Below, in pieces: positions 40,101 through 47,648 of a DNA stretch of 64,000 bases. Below the pieces are notes generated by a model. That model saw nothing but the letters and a program-made list of their open reading frames with translations. It searched no databases and was not told the origin of the DNA. The stretch comes from Tubiluchus corallicola (taxonomy: Eukaryota > Priapulida > Priapulimorpha > Priapulimorphida > Tubiluchidae), in assembly GCA_030141605.1 (NCBI GenBank), contig JAQGDQ010000070.1, positions 662,045 through 726,044 of the forward strand, given 5' to 3'. How positions within the stretch are numbered: the stretch's first letter is position 1; each line of letters starts with the position of its first letter. The translations under genes were made by a program, and so were the position numbers.

Positions 40101-41631
40101 TTTTGAATTTATCATGCTAGAACTATTAAATGCAAAATCGGTTCTTGAGAGTGGCTTAAATGCTTGAAGAATAGCAATTAAAATTTATTGGCATTAGCAT
40201 GATGTGGGTTCACTACTCTGCTTCTGGAGCTAAGCTAGCCTTTGATTTGGGTGCAACTGTATGGGCATGCTATTCCTATTAGGGTACTTATCTCTTACAT
40301 CCTTATGAACATTCATGGAGTCTCTTATGGGGACTTTCTTTGAGGCCTTATCTATAACTTGGAATGACACTTAACCCAGTATCTCCTGCCCATGTCCTAG
40401 TGTTTCTACGCAAATTATGAAGAAAACAGGATTTCCTTATCGAATTTTTTATATTGTTATTGGTCAACATGTACTTAAGTGTTTAACGTCAGTAGTATAA
40501 ACGTGCTTAATACTATACACTTATACAAAGCTGAATCTTGCATTCATAATTTAATTACAATAATGCTTGAATTAATTCTTTTGAAAATGTCATCAAAATG
40601 CTCAATTGACAAATTGTCTTCACTAGAAAAAAGTCTTAAAAACCAAGTTGCTTTGTCCTCTTTTTTATCTACAACGAAATTGTTGTTATTGATTAGGACT
40701 TTTGCATTTGTTTTTGTTTTTGATTTCACATTTTTACAAAGACTCATTTGTTTAATTACTAAATGTTTGCCTTGTAATGAATGTATGTTTTTACCTCACA
40801 CCCTTAATCCTGTCAGTTTTTAAAAGTGTCACTTTGAAGAAATTGGATGCCCAGTTAAGCCAAACTAAATATGAAATTACGTATTTAAGGCTTTGCTATT
40901 TACTGTACCTATATTAAGAATGTACTTTGTCATTCTGAGTACTTTTTTGTTTCTTCCAGCTAAGTCACTGCTACACAGAGCAATTTAATTTTTGTATTAA
41001 ATTTTTATGGCACTAAGATAACATTTACTTAGCGTTTTAGTGAACATTTTGTTGATCAGTTCTAATTGTAGTCTCAAAACTTTCACAAGAGCATAATATA
41101 AGAAAGCCATGGTAGTTAGCATCACGAAAGATTGAGGTTGGAATATAGCTGAGTGGTCACAATGTGTGCTTGACTATGAAAGTTAACCATTGCCAATCTT
41201 GATTAGTAAAAGGCTTCTCTGCATTTTCCTGCACTAAACTTCATTTGGCTACTTCTGGTTCATCTCAGAGAATATTTATTTGTTGTGAGACAGATTCCAC
41301 AACCTACCACATTAGCGGTAGATTCTGCACTATTGAAGGCTCAGTTTCATTCCTGCCATGTTCCACGTGGATATAGTAACTGATTAGAAGACTCAGATTT
41401 AAGATTGTAATTAAAATGTTGTTTGTTTTGCAGGTGGCGCTGTTTCAACTAGCTGATGTGACGCTGATGGTTTCTGTGTACAGCAAGCGTAGTATGAAGA
41501 GGAAAGAGATGGTGGGATGGTTCTCCCTGGGGAAAAACAACAGTGGAGAGGAGGAGTTGAATCACTGGAAGGACATGAGAGAAAGCAAAGGGGAGTTGAT
41601 CTGTCGATGGCATGTGCTGTTAGAAGCTTAG
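16014..41631 (+). CDS. syt14: Synaptotagmin-14/16-like protein (multi-exon; first coding exon not found)
   Basis: Predicted atypical synaptotagmin, a membrane-anchored tandem-C2 protein of trafficking pathways. Coding exons: 16014-16178, 21116-21355, 24027-24340, 34275-34445, 36048-36156, 37045-37202, 38132-38321, 39762-39877 and 41434-41631, with GT-AG junctions and compatible phases. The order is a transmembrane helix, a long acidic/Ser-rich linker, C2A, a Ser-rich spacer, then C2B ending in the synaptotagmin WHxLL motif (WHVLLEA). Diagnostic Syt14/16 stretches include LNKK.CF..IGGFP after the membrane helix, [20 protein letters not shown] and [16 protein letters not shown] in C2B. Most acidic Ca2+-ligand positions of the C2 loops are replaced ([11 protein letters not shown] in C2[12 protein letters not shown] in C2B), so Ca2+-independent behaviour is inferred, as known for the vertebrate members. 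Exon use between 24,340 and 34,275 is uncertain. About 550 residues are visible. Confidence 0.95.
16179..17508. other. syt14 intron, left part
   Basis: Intron sequence with only a short (ATTAC)n run at 16,921-16,944. No further exon or element seen. Confidence 0.6.
16921..16944. repeat. (ATTAC)n microsatellite
   Basis: Four to five tandem ATTAC units inside the syt14 intron. Confidence 0.9.
17509..19250 (-). mobile_element. 5'-truncated LINE (CR1/Jockey-like), antisense in a syt14 intron
   Basis: A minus-strand non-LTR retrotransposon. An open reverse transcriptase frame covers 19,113-17,713. Beyond it, short RT-like sequence ([11 protein letters not shown] before NYRPIS) continues upstream but meets a stop, so the 5' part is lost or broken. 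The 3' end has AATAAA (17,520-17,515 on the minus strand) followed by a TA repeat tail at 17,494-17,509. No endonuclease domain is present. Both ends are approximate and I did not find a target-site duplication. Confidence 0.85.
17713..19113 (-). CDS. LINE reverse transcriptase, partial but uninterrupted ORF
   Basis: A 466-codon open frame. RT motifs in order: NYRPISVI at residues 2-9, [11 protein letters not shown] at 37-47, motif [11 protein letters not shown] at 71-80, motif [11 protein letters not shown] at 131-140 and the catalytic YADD at 162-165. [16 protein letters not shown] in the palm/thumb region follows, then a C-terminal region with the usual WNSLP segment. All catalytic aspartates are intact, so the insertion is fairly recent. 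The first methionine lies inside the RT domain and is unlikely to be a true start. CR1/Jockey-type placement is from motif style; a phylogeny would be needed for the clade. Confidence 0.93.
   Translation of the reverse strand: MNYRPISVIHCFGKVWERVIYDQINSYVNKHELLSKHQFGFRKHHSTIDALIHTTENWRHSLDNKQYILAAFLDLSKAFDSINHELLYDNLKQIGLDSISLKLIQNYLKDRQQRVKLDTTNFSDWATLNRGIPQGTLLGPLLFCLYINNISSVLKHSQITQYADDTTIYIAHENVQTAKNYLEEDIKNINMAFSHYKLKMNNDKTEFMILSPSLNTNDASSTTLTIDNAVIKQTNNVKFLGIQVDNNLSWDDHFNNIYTKMASSTSYLRQVKGQLTKETKTLIYKTLVLPHFLYGCTLLQKTKRENYLKLNLLQNYALRLIAGYSYKHKAGRQKFKASTTNLRKTLKFPIIEAHKKYFTLLFIFKYINNISKPFQNNRFTFFPNPIVNSRTFNLKQIRTNTHYGTNSVIKQAILLWNSLPLQAKQIKSLSAFKTKLKSLILTRYEIPSHQYDNIHTNSEFIYPRPY
20411..20560. 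repeat. (GT)n then purine-rich (GA/GGA)n tract
   Basis: An alternating TG/TA section at 20,415-20,447 is followed by about 100 bases of almost pure purine on the plus strand. Minus-strand open frames over it are low-complexity Ser/Leu/Phe artefacts. Confidence 0.9.
20685..20708. repeat. (TA)n microsatellite
   Basis: A simple dinucleotide run in the syt14 intron. Confidence 0.9.
21116..21355 (+). CDS. syt14: syt14 exon: acidic/serine linker, part 1
   Basis: Acceptor GTTACAG, donor GCAG|GTACGG, phase 1 to phase 1. It begins [19 protein letters not shown], an acidic Ser-rich block that also follows the membrane anchor in Syt14/16 relatives. The remainder is predicted disordered. The length of 240 bp keeps the frame into the exon at 24,027. 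Confidence 0.88.
21356..23053. other. syt14 intron
   Basis: No exon or element recognised in this 1.7 kb. Confidence 0.5.
23056..23619 (+). mobile_element. Tigger/pogo-type deletion derivative with CENP-B-like HTH remnant
   Basis: Perfect outer inverted repeats CAGTCAACCTCGG and CCGAGGTTGACTG are flanked by TA dinucleotides (23,054-23,055 and 23,620-23,621), as expected for Tc1/mariner-pogo elements. Subterminal TATAAGGGAC repeats occur near both ends. Inside, a plus-strand frame (about 23,281-23,553) carries [12 protein letters not shown], the pattern of the second CENP-B-type DNA-binding helix-turn-helix of Tigger transposases. The DDE catalytic domain is deleted. It lies within a syt14 intron. 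Confidence 0.88.
23281..23553 (+). pseudogene. Tigger transposase fragment (DNA-binding domain only)
   Basis: A 90-codon open frame inside the TIR element. The middle part ([12 protein letters not shown] through [13 protein letters not shown]) resembles the CENP-B/Tigger HTH module. The rest is out of register or non-homologous and the last residues run into the terminal repeat. It cannot encode a working transposase because the DDE domain is missing. Confidence 0.7.
24027..24340 (+). CDS. syt14: syt14 exon: acidic linker, part 2
   Basis: Acceptor TTACATAG completes a Gly codon with the previous exon, giving [15 protein letters not shown]. The exon encodes about 105 acidic, Pro/Ser-rich residues predicted to be disordered. 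The chosen donor GCAGAC|GTGCGT ends in phase 0, which fits the phase-0 C2A exon at 34,275. An alternative donor four bases downstream (C|GTATAA, phase 1) would instead fit a candidate exon at 29,287. The exact 3' end is therefore unsettled. Confidence 0.8.
24767..25610 (+). pseudogene. Internally deleted LINE ORF2 relic
   Basis: Bases 24,767-24,957 encode an RT motif-C region ([12 protein letters not shown]) followed by [18 protein letters not shown], a standard RT palm/thumb pattern. About 250 bp later (25,187-25,609) the frame gives [14 protein letters not shown] and HVLFVCPL, a C-terminal region typical of LINEs with an ORF2 zinc segment. The intervening several hundred bases expected in an intact element are missing, so it is a deleted dead copy. 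Its sequence differs from the antisense LINE at 17,509, so it is a separate lineage. Confidence 0.8.
25611..25671. other. Spacer between LINE relic and foldback MITE
   Basis: Short AT-rich stretch with nothing recognisable. Confidence 0.5.
25672..25777. mobile_element. Short foldback MITE
   Basis: A near-complete inverted repeat of about 105 bp. The left arm GGTTTCACAAAGCTGTCACT pairs with the right arm containing AATGGCTTTGTGAAAC, and the arms continue through TTAATGACGTCGTTA versus TAACGACGTTGTTAA. It would form a long hairpin with a loop of about 20 nt. No coding capacity. The superfamily is not determinable from the visible ends. Confidence 0.75.
27093..27264. mobile_element. MITE with GGATT-containing terminal repeats
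   Basis: The left end CTGGGACCGGATTTAATAAC and right end CTTTGTGAATCCGACCCTG are imperfect inverted repeats (CAGGGTCGGATT when reversed). Length is about 170 bp and there is no coding frame. I did not see a clean target duplication. Confidence 0.55.
27768..27842. repeat. GAATTCGAATT-rich degenerate repeat, left block
   Basis: Recurrent TTCGAAT/GAATTT/GAATTC words. A similar block occurs at 28,700-28,800, about 0.9 kb away. Confidence 0.55.
27865..28061 (+). mobile_element. pogo-like MITE, copy 1
   Basis: It starts CAGTCAAATCTCGTTATAAC after a TA and ends GAAGAGGGTTGACC. The interior shares TCTATATATGCATAGACA and CATAATACCAAACTTGCTTA with copies at 43,843 and (inverted) 54,613. About 197 bp, non-autonomous, within a syt14 intron. 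Confidence 0.82.
28700..28800. repeat. GAATTCGAATT-rich degenerate repeat, right block
   Basis: AT-rich sequence rich in GAATTCAAATT and TTCAATTCGAATT words, resembling the block at 27,768. Confidence 0.5.
29287..29372 (+). CDS. Candidate extra syt14 linker exon (uncertain)
   Basis: Preceded by a TTTTTTTGTTG pyrimidine-rich stretch and CAACAG, and followed by the donor CGA|GTATGA. It would encode 28 residues ([20 protein letters not shown] then LEEADAVR) starting in phase 1 and ending in phase 0, compatible with the C2A exon at 34,275 if the previous exon uses a phase-1 donor. Acidic composition fits the linker. There is no homology evidence, so it may be chance. Confidence 0.3.
30050..30145 (-). 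mobile_element. SINE fragment with 5S C-box-like segment, copy
   Basis: The minus strand reads CTGGCTAGTAAACAGACAGG then TGACCACC and, downstream, GCAGCTTCATCTGCC. The first part aligns with 5S rRNA CTGGTTAGTA and GGTGACCGCC. The second parallels motifs in the copies at 7180 and 31,225. Confidence 0.55.
31225..31310 (-). mobile_element. SINE fragment with 5S C-box-like segment, copy
   Basis: The minus strand reads CCTGGTTAACAAATGGATAG then TTGACTGCCAGGAAAA, following the 5S rRNA series TGGATGGGTGACCGCCTGGGAA, and then GCAGTTTCACTTGCC as in the other copies. Confidence 0.6.
32130..32198 (+). CDS. Candidate alternative first exon of syt14 (uncertain)
   Basis: An ATG opens a 23-codon frame ([17 protein letters not shown] then VRIRFK) that ends exactly at AAG|GTAAGC in phase 0, the phase needed for the C2A exon at 34,275. 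An acceptor-like CAG lies one base before the ATG. If used as a first exon it would give a soluble form without the membrane anchor. There is no homology support, and only the donor, the phase fit and the Ser/acidic composition speak for it. Confidence 0.28.
32340..32900. repeat. Degenerate minisatellite rich in ACTGTAACAAGAGT-like units
   Basis: Imperfect units of about 25-30 bp recur (TACTATAACAATAGTACA, TACTGTAACAACAGTA, CTGTGACAAGAGTTACTA, TGCTGTGACAAAAATACACT and similar), mixed with a TATGTATAG subrepeat at 32,460-32,520. It lies in the intron before the C2A exon. No exon is seen inside it. Confidence 0.65.
33545..33605. repeat. Interstitial telomere-like TTAGGG tract
   Basis: About ten TTAGGG, TTAGGA, TTTAGGG or TTGGG variants in tandem on the plus strand, matching the canonical metazoan telomeric unit with decay. 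Confidence 0.85.
33810..33950. repeat. Degenerate (CAA)n trinucleotide repeat
   Basis: CAA, CAG, TAA and ACA triplets over about 140 bp. The poly-Leu reading on the minus strand is an artefact of this repeat. Confidence 0.92.
34275..34445 (+). CDS. syt14: syt14 exon: start of C2A
   Basis: Acceptor TTTCTTTTTAG, donor CACAG|GTGAGC, phase 0 at both ends. It encodes [14 protein letters not shown] then [20 protein letters not shown], the first C2 beta strands (G.L.... Y....KL.V.I), and [19 protein letters not shown]. The Asp of the SDPYVKV-type loop is Gln here, so a Ca2+ ligand is absent. Confidence 0.95.
34963..35427 (+). repeat. Minisatellite, about 53-57 bp unit, 8-9 copies
   Basis: Tandem units of the form GACTGCAAATAGTGCAGTTA, CATGCAGTAAATACTTGTAA, TGATTTTTTAACAC. 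Copies differ by a few substitutions, and one copy is shortened near 35,030. It lies in the intron between the first two C2A exons. A lone inverted partial unit (AGTAATTGCACTATTTGCGG) lies at 35,979-35,998, just before the next exon. Confidence 0.93.
36048..36156 (+). CDS. syt14: syt14 exon: C2A middle
   Basis: Acceptor GCCATTTTTAG, donor CAAG|GTAAAA, phase 0 to 1. It encodes [17 protein letters not shown] then [19 protein letters not shown], corresponding to the VKVYLLPDKK..KT...P..NPxFNExF segment of C2A. Confidence 0.96.
37045..37202 (+). CDS. syt14: syt14 exon: C2A end
   Basis: Acceptor TTTGTTACAG, donor CAGC|GTAAGT, phase 1 to 0. It encodes [20 protein letters not shown] then the last C2A strands up to [10 protein letters not shown]. 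The loop that holds two or three Asp ligands in Ca2+-binding synaptotagmins is GCERMRRER here. RLYG..RM..E..IGE is a Syt14/16 family pattern. Confidence 0.96.
38132..38321 (+). CDS. syt14: syt14 exon: C2A-C2B spacer and start of C2B
   Basis: Acceptor GTTCTTCCAG, donor CCTG|GTATGC, phase 0 to 1. A Ser-rich spacer ([18 protein letters not shown]) precedes [20 protein letters not shown] and [16 protein letters not shown], the first C2B strands and loop 1. The Ser/Gln spacer and PE..IGL.Y..TTGRL order match Syt14/16. Confidence 0.97.
38402..39030. other. syt14 intron before hAT MITE
   Basis: No exon or element recognised. Confidence 0.5.
39031..39550. mobile_element. hAT-type MITE
   Basis: The left end CAGTGGCATAGCTA and right end TGGCTATGCCCCTG are inverted repeats. 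The 8-bp flanks GCATGTGG and ACATCTGG agree at 6 of 8 positions, as expected for an aged hAT target duplication. The interior of about 520 bp is AT-rich without a transposase frame. It lies in a syt14 intron. Confidence 0.72.
39762..39877 (+). CDS. syt14: syt14 exon: C2B middle
   Basis: Acceptor CTGTATTTCAG, donor TTTCAG|GTATTA, phase 1 to 0. It encodes [20 protein letters not shown] then [19 protein letters not shown], one of the most conserved Syt14/16 segments. The leading Asp (APDTYVKV) is at a position where I recall Asn in vertebrate members, so this one Ca2+-ligand position is acidic here. Confidence 0.97.
41130..41260 (+). mobile_element. Possible tRNA-headed SINE with weak 5S-like segment
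   Basis: An A-box-like TAGCTGAGTGG at 41,147-41,157 is followed about 45 nt later by GCCAATCTTGATTAGTAAA, which parallels GCCAGGCCTGGTTAGTAAA in the copy at 7180. The B box is eroded (AAGTTAACCATTG). It lies in the last syt14 intron. Assignment is tentative. Confidence 0.35.
41434..41631 (+). CDS. syt14: syt14 terminal coding exon: C2B end
   Basis: Acceptor TTGTTTTGCAG, phase 0, ending in TAG at 41,629-41,631. It encodes [40 protein letters not shown] and a final [21 protein letters not shown]. The loop-3 Asp residues are replaced by SKRSMKRK. The WHxLL terminus is the synaptotagmin C-terminal motif. Confidence 0.98.
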   Translation: MALFQLADVTLMVSVYSKRSMKRKEMVGWFSLGKNNSGEEELNHWKDMRESKGELICRWHVLLEA

Positions 41632-43842
41632 CGGATTCCAGATAAATAATTATTTAATTATTAGTGTTATAAAATAGGTAGAACAATATGAACTGCAAAG
41701 CACTCGGTTAAACATGTACTTCTGTTTATATAAAAAAAACTTTTAAGGGGCTGACAATTTACCCTATGTACAAATCAGTCTCTACATATATCCGTTAAGT
41801 GGCGTTTATGTAGCATCCAGAGTTGGATACTGTTTGAGGGATACGGAATAGATAAAATCGGATATATTGTTTTCAATGCACCCGTTTATGAAGCCTGCAT
41901 ATGTGTTATTCTTTTCCTGCAACTATTCCTATTCATTTTTTTCGCAGACTATCCCGCAAGCTGTTCCACAAGTGGAAAATGCATCCATGTACGCGTGCGG
42001 CTGCTACATAAATGCCACTTTAGTGTGTGCCACAGTCTGCAGTTAAATTTGCGTTTGCGTGTGGATGTTTGCGCATGTCATGCCTGTAAGGTCAAATTAA
42101 TGAACTCGGCACTAATATTAGTATTTGTTGAAAATGCATTGATTATTGCTATTAATACTTTATTCTGATGTAACCACAAGTTTTGGCCAAAAATATCTTG
42201 TATAACAGAGTCGTTTTAAAATCAGCAGGTGCCAAAGAATGCCGTGAATGTAGTTTATGGCGGAAAATTAGGTATACTTTACTGTTTCTTTCTATCAAAT
42301 TTATGTTATTATGTGAAATGGATATAGGACATTAGTTTCTGAAGATCGAACACATTCAGATTGCTTTGATTACATTCTTTTGGTTGGCAAAAAGTGTAGT
42401 CATTTGTCAATTCATAGTGCAGGCCTACGTTAATGTTGTTTTTGTGGTCAGAGTCAGCTGAGACTGCACAACATTGATTTGCAGTGCCACCTGTTAGTGA
42501 AAAGTGCAAACGTAACGAAATCAGTATTTTGAACTTCCTGGGTTTGTGAAATTTCAATTTTCTGAAGTCGTTAAATCTTTGTGGATTTCATCAGTACCCG
42601 AAATTGTAGTAGATTAAGTAAAATAAATAAACCTACCGAAACTTTGCAGTCACGTGAACAGTTTTAATCACCTTTGCTGGATTAAGCTGGTCTGGAGCTT
42701 GTAGCACATATTATAAAGGGTGCCCACAACAAAAGAAATCACAGTTATTTCCTTTTTGTCATAATCACCCATTCACAAAGCCAACAGCTAGCTAAAGATA
42801 ACTGATGCAAAATGTAGCAGCCATTATATGTATTGGTAAGGTAGGCAAAGGACTAAAGTAGTTTATGGACGATTATATGGCATAAATCTGTAGTTTTCAA
42901 ACATGTATCTAATTGCAAGATGACCGAATTGAACCTGAACTTTACTACGAGATAATTTTTAAATGGAACCAAAATGTTTTCACAAAAATTATGTCACAGA
43001 TATATATATACATGTTAATAAAAGTACATCTTATCTAAGTGTAAGCTCAGTAAGCACTTTTAGCACTTTTGCAGTCAGTCTAAAGGGTATTTAATAAAAG
43101 TGATTCACGCTAAAAGTAGACTACGAGCAGTATATCATGTGTATTTATAGGTACTTCAGTTACCTTAGGGCCCTTTCTAATTTTGACTTAATTTTCCAGG
43201 TGTTTTTAAATCTTAAGAGAATTAATGGTCTTGATATAATGGCACTCAAAACATTAATAATTAAAGATGCAATTCCCGATGCGAAAACATGCTGATTAAT
43301 AAACAGTTTCAATATGAGGCCCGTAGCATAATTATGCTACTTTTGCTACTATGTTAATTGAAACTCATACAAAAACTTGTTCTCCTATAACATGTCAACT
43401 CGTTAGTAAATTGTTGTAAATAACTGTGAATAATAATTTTTAAAATTTTATTATCATTATTTGTGAAAAGCTGTCATGAGAATTATTAGAGACTGACTTA
43501 TATAATTGTACATAAGGAAAATTTAAACACCAACTGTACAGATATCAAGTTTCGAGTGGTATGTTTAATTATGACATTCATAATTATGACCTAGTTGGGT
43601 TTTCATCTGTCCGTGTTATGACGTGATACACTCATAATTATTGTAACTATTTAAGCACAGCTGAGCGAAGACCTGTTCAATGTTTGCAATTAATTATTAC
43701 ATTTAATAAATGGCAGAGTCTAACAGTGTGAAACAATTTTGTTCGCTTTGTAAAATCTGTAGCATCAACATAAAGCAGTATGTGATACAATTTTCCATTT
43801 TGCTTGTAATTTTAGAAGCATGACTGCAAAGCACTATTTTGT
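41632..43842. other. 3' flank of syt14, no further gene
   Basis: This probably contains the syt14 3' UTR. AATAAA hexamers occur at 42,622-42,631 and 43,017-43,022, but AT-richness makes any one of them unconvincing. Confidence 0.45.
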
Positions 43843-43995
43843 ATGTGCCAATATCTCATTATAACATCCTCCCAACCTCGTTTAATGTTGACGTTTTTGG
43901 TAAAATAAAATGTCTATATTTGCATAGACATGTATATATTAATGTACCACGTCATAATTTTCCGTCAAAGTAAGCAGTATAAAGAGGCTTGACTG
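43843..43995 (+). mobile_element. pogo-like MITE, copy 2
   Basis: It shares CTCATTATAACATCCTCCCA, the segment TGTCTATATTTGCATAGACA and the right end GAGGCTTGACTG with the copies at 27,865 and 54,613. The left terminal repeat is eroded. About 153 bp. Confidence 0.75.
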
Positions 43996-45470
43996 CACAT
44001 ATGTGCTGCAGTTGCTAAAAATGCAACAAATTCGCATAGTTTAGAACTTTAGATAATTTTTACTATTTACTTAATGCTGATCAAATACTTTTTGAGACCC
44101 TTTTTCCATTGAAAAGGTGTGAAAAAGAAATGTTGTTCATGGGTAATTTGCTCATAGAATGAATCTCGTAATTATAAAAAACAGTAAACCAATATTGTAA
44201 GATAGTGACCACTCCATTGTTGATATATTAATGAAATGTAATTTGTTAATTAACTAATTAAATTAATTAATATAATTATCAGGCATCAGTGATGCCTAAG
44301 TTCAGTAAATCAGTATTTGTTCAAGATTTCGCAAACGTGACATTTACTTTTACAGTTAAAATAGTGCTAAAATTCAGTTAGCAATCAATTTTAATTATCA
44401 CAAATTGGCAAATCACCCTAAATGGTCACAGTCAAATATAATTTTCACCATTAATTACATAATCATTATACACTGTCTACAGGCACAGGGACAGTATCAT
44501 CAGTACGCACATATCAATTCTACAGAAAGTAATGCAAAACGTTAAACTGTTAGACAAAACAATTACGTTTATGCAACATGTACAGCTCTTCAAAATATAC
44601 AGATAAGTGAAAGTACACCTAGTACGCATCTTTGCACCTTGAACTACTCTACATCGTGCTAGTCTGCAAGATGCATACAGCTAGTCTTGCAAGCATATTC
44701 TAAAACTGCATTGGACACAATTTTAACACTGTGCTAGCAGAAGAACCCAACCACACCAATTTTGCAAGGTAGGTAATTAAATACTATGCAACCTTGGCAT
44801 TATTATTTAAGCGTATTTACAATAATTCATTGCAAAATTGGTCACAGGTTGACTTGAAATAACAAATTACAGATAAATTTGACACCGTGAAATGATGGAA
44901 TAATTATTGTTCTACTCAAAATGTACAGCAATGTTAGCGTAGTGCAAATTATAAGTAACCAATGGTTTACAGCTTTCTAGTTAGAATACTAAATGGAAGA
45001 CTACATACAACAGTGCCTCAAAATTTACCAACTGTTTGACAAATAATAATTATAATACATTCATACAACTACAAAGCATTAACCAATCTGAGCAAATGTT
45101 ATTTAATACAATATTATGCAGAATATATTATTAGTTGACAATAGATCATTCCCCAGAGCTCTATATTATATAATATAATTTTCCATATTGCACCATCTAT
45201 TATTGTTTGCAAATAATAAACTCTTGTATTTTACAATAACCGTAGGAGTAGAACAAAATTAGGTATAATGGTGTTTGTTGAGATATGGCTGTTTTGTGAT
45301 TAACCGTTCCACAATGAAAGCTCTAAGTACAAACATAATTATGTGGACATCAGACGTGCAGTCTGGGTCACTAAAATCCCAACCAGCAAGACAGTATAAT
45401 GTATGCGAGTACAGCAATCCCATAATATATGCACACTTTCGTAGTACACCTTAATGTGTTAAGGTGCTTG
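43996..45470. other. Intergenic, no gene seen
   Basis: AT-rich convergent intergenic sequence without supported features. Confidence 0.5.
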
Positions 45471-45845
45471 CAGGGCCGGATTATGTCCTTTTTGGGGCTT
45501 TTAGGCTAATGAAATTATGGTCCCCTTCAGATGGAGCCACTCACTAAATCGCCCGCACCCCTCTTGAATATTTTGGGCTCGTGATATATTTTAGCGACAT
45601 TTACATACCTTGAAGTAAACTTATTACAAATTCTTTAAATAAAATAGAATAGCTATCTATCGTTTGTTAATAAAAATATAATTTAAGAAATAACACTATT
45701 TTACCATTTATTGCAAACCAAATTAGCACGCATTTTAACACAATCGTAGACAAAAGAAAGACTTTTTACCAAATTCTTGAGTGTCCCTAAGCTTGAGGGG
45801 TACTAGGCTGCAGCCTATACTAGCCTAAACAATAATCCGGCCCTG
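45471..45845. mobile_element. hAT-type MITE (CAGGGCCGGATTAT family), copy 1
   Basis: Terminal inverted repeats CAGGGCCGGATTAT and ATAATCCGGCCCTG, nearly perfect. The flanking 8-bp GGTGCTTG and GATGCTTG differ at one base, consistent with a hAT target duplication. It is 375 bp long, and its interior shares several blocks with the inverted copy at 3146. No transposase frame. Confidence 0.9.
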
Positions 45846-47648
45846 GATGCTTGTGTGTCAAAGATTCAGTAAAGAAGTCTCATGATTTGGAGCAAAAAAT
45901 TTGGCAGGAATGGTGCATGCAAGTGGTGTGTTTTAGTTTGTTACCTTTTAGTTATCTTGCGGCTACACACTTCTATATGGTAGTTAAACTTGTATATATT
46001 TTGGACATTCGTGTTTTACAAGATAGTAAAATTCTGCAGTTAATCGAATTCCGCATCCTGAACGCTGTGGACAGCATGAAATTCATAAACACAAAGATGT
46101 TAAAGCCAACATAAATAATCACAATTTGTAGAATGTGGATATTGATAAAGAAGATAAAGCTATTTTATTTTCAAGTGTGGATACTGGTTCTAACACCAAA
46201 ACTTTGAACATTTAATTATTTTATAATCCACCTTTTTTAAACGACAGACCAGATGATTTTTGGTTAAAATATCATGGCCCACTACAAACCACACTTTACT
46301 TTTTAAAAGTATTAAATAAAGGATAAGGAAAGAATTCCACTAAACTGAAATCTTCATTAGAATACTTGTTTTTATATCATTTCCCACTCTTTGACAGAAT
46401 CCTCACCAATTTACAAAAAAACGTAAAAAACAAAGACTTGTTTGTTATCAGGCTACCTAGCCCACATGAAAAGTTCATCATGGTCCATTGGTTAGGAACA
46501 ACTGCTCTAAGAACTATTGAATGTTTACTTGCTATTTCACTCAGAGTTTCAAATTAATAAATTAATAAAAAATATGTGTATAAACTTACAAAGACCATCG
46601 TACAACTAGTTGAACAAATATTCACTCTGCATATCAGGAAAAACCAAAGCACTTACAACTGTTAAAAGTGCAAAATGCAACACCAATCAAATGTTAATTA
46701 ATGCAGAAGGCATCGGAAACTGACAAAAATTCAATAATATAAACAATTATGTAAGACCATTTAAATGCAGCATCACATATATGTTGCACCACACACATAA
46801 CCAGGAAAGTTTGAAAAAGTAAAATTTTCCTGAATACACCACAGTCACTTAATGCTGAAGAAATTATAATAATGGCAAGATACACAAGGGACACTTGTAC
46901 CATGCGAATTAATACAGAAGTAAAGTTTAACACTACCCACCACTTTTTCATAGATACATGTATGTACAACATATAGCTTTTTTAAGCTAAAACTAAATAA
47001 TATTAACTTTCAGTGCCCTGCAGTCTCATAACAAGTGCCCTTATTTACATTTCCCCATCATTTACACTGGTGCCTGGTTTTGTATAAATAATTGTTACAA
47101 GAGATCATGATCAATTCGCTGAGAAAAACAGTGGGATAACAGTGGCTAAAATAGAAGGAGATTAAATTTTCCATCTAGCAGGTCAGTTAGGAAAGGAGAT
47201 AATCAAACAAATTTCATTAGACTGATAAAAAATTTTCTTAACTCCTTCAGGACCATAAGCATTTTCTGCATTCTGCATGGTTCCTTGAAAAACTGCGCTC
47301 AATAATGTTTAAACAAACAATATGATAGAATAGTCAATATTCTCCTGAATACAACAGTACCTAATTTGTAATCATTTATTTATGCCTGTGTTCATACAGT
47401 AGCAGAAAAGTCATCGGTCTTATAAAACCTATTTTGAATGGTGCAGTTCTGAAGGAGTTAAGAGAACTTTCACAAACACTCAGACTTAGTTCCATAAAGT
47501 GACCATTACTTAAAAATACCATAGAAAATAAACCACCGGCGTGCAAGAGAAAGAGTACCCCTCAAATGCATGATCTCCTTGTTCACCGATTATTAGGCAC
47601 ACGATTCCGCCAAGAACGTAGCATCACATGCCTGTTGGAAAACATCTG
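45846..47648. other. 3' flank of arhgap1, no other gene
   Basis: This probably holds the arhgap1 3' UTR. A minus-strand AATAAA lies at 47,380-47,375, about 270 nt after the stop. I saw no other coding exon. Confidence 0.45.
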
